NCBI GenBank assembly: GCA_038363925.1
Contig: JAQQWL010000002.1
Coordinates: 1,426,001-1,490,000 of the forward strand
Origin: Apiospora phragmitis
Taxonomy: Eukaryota > Ascomycota > Sordariomycetes > Amphisphaeriales > Apiosporaceae
Direction of reading: 5' to 3'
Length of the DNA stretch: 64,000 bases
The notes below the pieces were generated by a model. That model was given only the letters and a program-made list of their open reading frames with translations. It searched no databases and was not told where the DNA came from. Position numbers and translations under genes: made by a program. Below are positions 60,218 to 64,000 of the stretch, piece by piece; within the stretch, counting starts at the first letter, position 1; the number at the start of each line of letters is the position of its first letter.

Positions 60218-63200
60218 TGGTTCTGCGACAGGACGGATGATATATCAGCAAAAAGTAAGGACAGCGACTTGAGATACGAAACAAAGGCAGTTGTTGACAG
60301 CTTATGCCAGCACGAAGAAATGCCGTGTTATATGCTGTGCTTAGAGAATGTAGGGGGCAACGAACCGCATCGCTACTTCAGTCGCAATTGGGGTTGTTCG
60401 TTTCGTTTCTTTTCTAGGGCCGATCGTAGATTTTATTGAGCAAGGAGCAAGCCCGTCCCGGGGGGGCCTTTGTTCACGATGTTGCGTCTCCCCTGCCGAT
60501 TCCCGAGAGCCCTGACACAGGTCGGTCCACCTATCCAAGGAGGGCAAGTCAATCAAAATCGCATGGAGCGTTAGGTCGAATGGGGGCTAGCGAGGCGAGT
60601 GCTGCAGTTGGTGATGCAGTCGGTTGGTGAAGGGCGAGGTAGGTAGAGGACAGAAAGGCAATGGGGGCGTCAGAGCTTGTCGTGTGGTGGAGGGTTGAGA
60701 TGCATCTATCAATCTGACGGATGTATCAAATGTATTTGATGTAGGGTAATAGGGTAAGGTAGTTGCAGACTGGACAAGGACTTGGCGACCTCGGGAACAA
60801 GTATGTACAACAGAGCCTAGACCACGTCTCGCGCCACAGACTCCTCCTCCCAGGAAGGATGCTGCTTGTATGGGCGTGCGTGGGCGTGAGATCAAATGGG
60901 GGTTTAATTTCCCAGGTGTGAGTTGCAGGCACAAGCTCCCGATGTCAATGTCAATCAAGTCCGTGATTGGGGCCCGTTTGGGTATTAGGGACAGACCCAG
61001 GGGGTACAAGAGGGGGGTGGCCGGGCTACTTGATCAATTAGAGGGGATTGGGAGTTTTAGGGGAGGAGCTTTATTACCCAAGGTACTTCTCCAAGTAGCT
61101 ACAGTACAAGGACAACACATGAACATGGACATCCAGGGGCCGAGCTGCCGGTTTGGATGGGCAAGGATATGATATGCAACCTATGCACTGATTGATCAAG
61201 GCCTCCTTACTGCCTCTCTTCTTCATTGTTACCAATATGCTGTGTTATGCACGCATACATGTACTTGCAATACAGACATACAGACAGTTCCTGACCGATC
61301 CAGGCATAGCGAACAGAACCTACGTACGTAACGAACGAGCAGACAGACTTCACGTCAAGATCTACGGTTTACGTGCAGTAGCAACCTGCCCTACCCTAGC
61401 ATCTTGATTCCTCACGGGGGTTGGCGGGCAGATTCATCGTTCAATGTGCCCTGATCACCACTTGAGACCTGCTTGAATCAGCGAGCTAGAGCATCTGGAG
61501 CTAGCAGGCTAGGGAGCTTGTCGACGAGCCCGAGCTCTGCTAAACCCTGGAAGTCTAAATGATTATTAGCCTTGCTTAGGACTTGTAGGGGGACCCGCCA
61601 GCGGCTTAGCGCACTCGGGGTCGGCTTGTGTAACGTGTGAGAGAGAGATGAGAGAGCTCTCTTCTCGCTGCAATACTGATGAGAATGGAGAAATAGTCCC
61701 TTCCACCTCGGCTTCTCTGACATCTTACAGCGGCTCATCATAGATGCGATGAACATGAGAAACAATTGTGGCGGGTAGGGAAGAGTCATTACGGGGCCTC
61801 GAGGTTTCTAATCATCTTCTCACAACGTCTGACCCAGTACAGCCGCGATCCTGCTCCTGCGAGAGAAGGAAAGGAACCCGAAAGAGAGGAAGAAGAAGAA
61901 AATTCAAAAAAAGACGCCGCCCTTGCAGCGGGTACTAGCGAAGCCGATTTGGGGTCCGATGGTTTTCTCTTATGCTTCGGCGCCAACCTTGTGGTCCCCC
62001 ACTGCCATTACCATTGAACCTCTGAAAGGACGGGCTACATTGCTTGTACATGCAAGACTTTCTCTGCAAAGATGGTGGATGGGGGCCATGAACGTAAAAA
62101 AATGTTGGCTGGCTCTCGTTTCCGGGCTAGGGAAGAAGCACCAGCCTGCAGGTGTGGGAACGGGGAGGGTCGTCAAGATGAAGCCGCCGCGTTCCTTTTC
62201 CAACGACTTCGAGAGCCCCAGTAATACCTTGTCAACTTCTGGAAGGGATCGCCGACCGCTGCAGCCGCGCACAAGAAAGATGGTCGGACTTGACAGCTCG
62301 GTGAGACAATGTCAAGCCGGTGGCATGAGTAGTCTGGTTACTACGAACTACTACTACATACACGCGCTCGATTAGAGGCAACCCACTTGCCACCGGAGGC
62401 ATACATTACTTGTCGTGTAGTCGTAGTCTGTTCCTTAGTAGTACGCGGCAAAGATGACAACGACGTACTCCAACCCGGAGCGTATCAACAGAAATTGATA
62501 GGCGCTCACTCATCTTGCTATCATACCGGTGGCGCCGCCCCAGGAGTGGCAGGTTGGGCGGAGGCATTTTGCGCACCGGCAACAAGGAAGATGACAGTGA
62601 GAATTAGCCTTAAGGCTTTTGAGAAGCGCGGCACGGTCTCAGTCCACATCCACCCATTCGAGTCTAGGTTTCCAGAAGGCCTCTGGCCCATCGATAGCTG
62701 GCTGGACTTTAACGTCGACGGACCGGGTGTCTGATTCACATCACCGCAAAAGCTAAGGTTCAGGATGACGTCGGAGTATTAGTTTGGCGTTACGGGGGCT
62801 GTTTCTCGTCTCTGATGGTTTGATACGGCATGGTCGGATCCGTCGTTTCTAACCACGAAGAAAGGGGGGAGAAATAAAACAGTCAAGGAAAACATTGAAA
62901 CAGCTCGCCAGCTCAAGGCGCAGGTATTGTATGGTACATGTGTTAAGATGAATGCTAGGTTACGGTGGTAGCTCGAGAAACATGGGGCCGACCACTGCTA
63001 CATACGTCGTGTAGCCTATCATGACTGCGCTTCCGGAGGTCCAATCCGACTACGCCGGTAGGTCAGGGAGAGATGAAGAAGAAACGGAAGCAGGGCGAAG
63101 AGGTGCACTGTAGATTCTGTAGATTCTGTAAGATAGGTCAAACAGCAGCTCTGGCCAACGCAGATACTTGGCCCGGCCTTGGTTTTCTTTTTCATATCAA

Positions 63201-64000
63201 TTAGACGAGCATCGATCCCAAGCACTGCCATCGCAATTAAAACACCCGAGGTGTCACCAACCCTCGACTGTTGGAGGAATATCTTGGGGTTTCCAGATGT
63301 GATTGCAACTTGCAACTTTTCGAACCCCGCGAAGCATAGAATACACAAATGCCGGCCTGGCTCACCAAGCGTGCAAGTCGTCTATCGCCAAGCCTGCATG
63401 GCGTCTATCGAATGAGTCGTCGCTACACACGAGAGCCATCAAACATGAATCAGCAACGAGGTATGATACCTGCTATATTTGCCCTATTAGTCTCGCCCCG
63501 GTCGATCGGCCGGCTCAAGCTCCATTCTTGTCCGGTATTTCAATGCACAGAGCGACGACGTAGCAAGTATAACTAACACACTAACTCCGCCCGCGGCCCT
63601 GGAAAAAAAAAGGAATCGGTGTGTGCATTGGCCCTTTTTCGTCCAGAATGCAACTCTCGCAGACCTCCTTGAATCTCCTAAAGGCTAACCCTACCCTGTC
63701 GGCGGCTATATGTGCCCGGTCGCTATAGGGTCCCCCCCCCTCCTTCAGCCCTCCACCGCCCATGCAACTCTACAAGTGACAAAGTCTGCTACCCGTCGTT
63801 GGCCTTATCGTGACGGTCCGTCTACATGGGCGGAGGCACACACACGGCCTTCCATGGCATATGGGGCTGCAGAGTCGCAGAGTGCCAGAGTGGGTGGTGA
63901 TGTCCAGACTGGGGTGTAGGGGGCAGGGGGCCCCATCACCGCCCTGGCGTGCGCGCGCACTCCTTCCCTGCTGTACGTACGCTGCGCTTACTGGACGATT
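60218..64000. other. 3.8-kb terminal stretch without a recognisable gene
   Basis: It contains the promoter and probably a long 5' leader of the HSF-family gene. Frames at 60870-61172, 61923-62375 and 62387-62734 (+) have no conserved domain and no convincing exon partners. Homopolymer runs near 63601-63610 and 63731-63740 mark points where indels would be expected. A gene could be hidden by frameshifts, but I see none. Confidence 0.5.

Overview
The window is nuclear DNA of a filamentous ascomycete, most likely a Sordariomycete. Genes are broken by short introns (about 50-150 nt, GT..AG, often with a CTAAC/CTAAT-like branch site), sit on both strands and are spaced by 0.5-4 kb. The content is typical of euascomycetes: a Rad57/XRCC3 recombinase paralogue, FacC-type carnitine acetyltransferase, Ypt1, Crm1, shugoshin, DASH subunit Dad2 and a 2EXR protein. 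There are no bacterial operons, CRISPR arrays or rRNA genes.

Layout. 1-3.3 kb is gene-poor and partly AT-rich, with a decayed Ty3/gypsy pol fragment. 3.6-12.3 kb: RNA polymerase III second-largest subunit (+), Rad57-like (-), and a Cys-rich single-pass membrane protein (+). 12.9-20.9 kb: carnitine acetyltransferase (-) and Ypt1 (-), separated by 3.9 kb without a recognisable gene. 22.5-26.0 kb: an uncharacterised conserved protein and a 2EXR protein (both +). 26.7-30.2 kb: Crm1/exportin-1 (-). 32.6-36.0 kb: alanine-glyoxylate aminotransferase (-), divergent from Vps29 (+). 36.5-44.1 kb: shugoshin (-), Dad2 (+), and a charged coiled-coil protein (+). 47.3-55.1 kb: three co-directional genes that look accessory (membrane-anchored type-B carboxylesterase, phytase/esterase-like protein, cytochrome P450), then a tRNA-like gene. 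56.4-60.2 kb: a Lys-rich nuclear-looking protein (+) and an Sfl1-like heat-shock-factor regulator (-). 60.2-64 kb has no recognisable gene.

Functional themes. Most genes are unlinked housekeeping genes: Pol III transcription, recombination repair, nuclear export, ER-Golgi traffic (Ypt1), retromer (Vps29), chromosome segregation (shugoshin and Dad2, about 1 kb apart and divergent) and acetyl/glyoxylate metabolism. The esterase-esterase-P450 trio is the only hint of a small metabolic or detoxification group.

The most striking property is not a gene. Twelve of the eighteen protein genes are interrupted by at least 23 single-base insertions or deletions, mostly at short homopolymers, yet the protein resumes perfectly in the shifted frame. 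When each indel is counted, the spliced length of every affected gene becomes an exact multiple of three. Ypt1, essential in yeasts, is among them. Six genes covering about 10.5 kb of coding sequence carry none. Patchy base-call or consensus error in a draft assembly is the simplest explanation; real pseudogenes or recoding are alternatives to exclude. I did not find a convincing new multi-gene system. Other points worth following are a 532-nt ypt1 intron fully open in the Rab frame, two possible starts for the aminotransferase, and Thr at the leptomycin site of Crm1.
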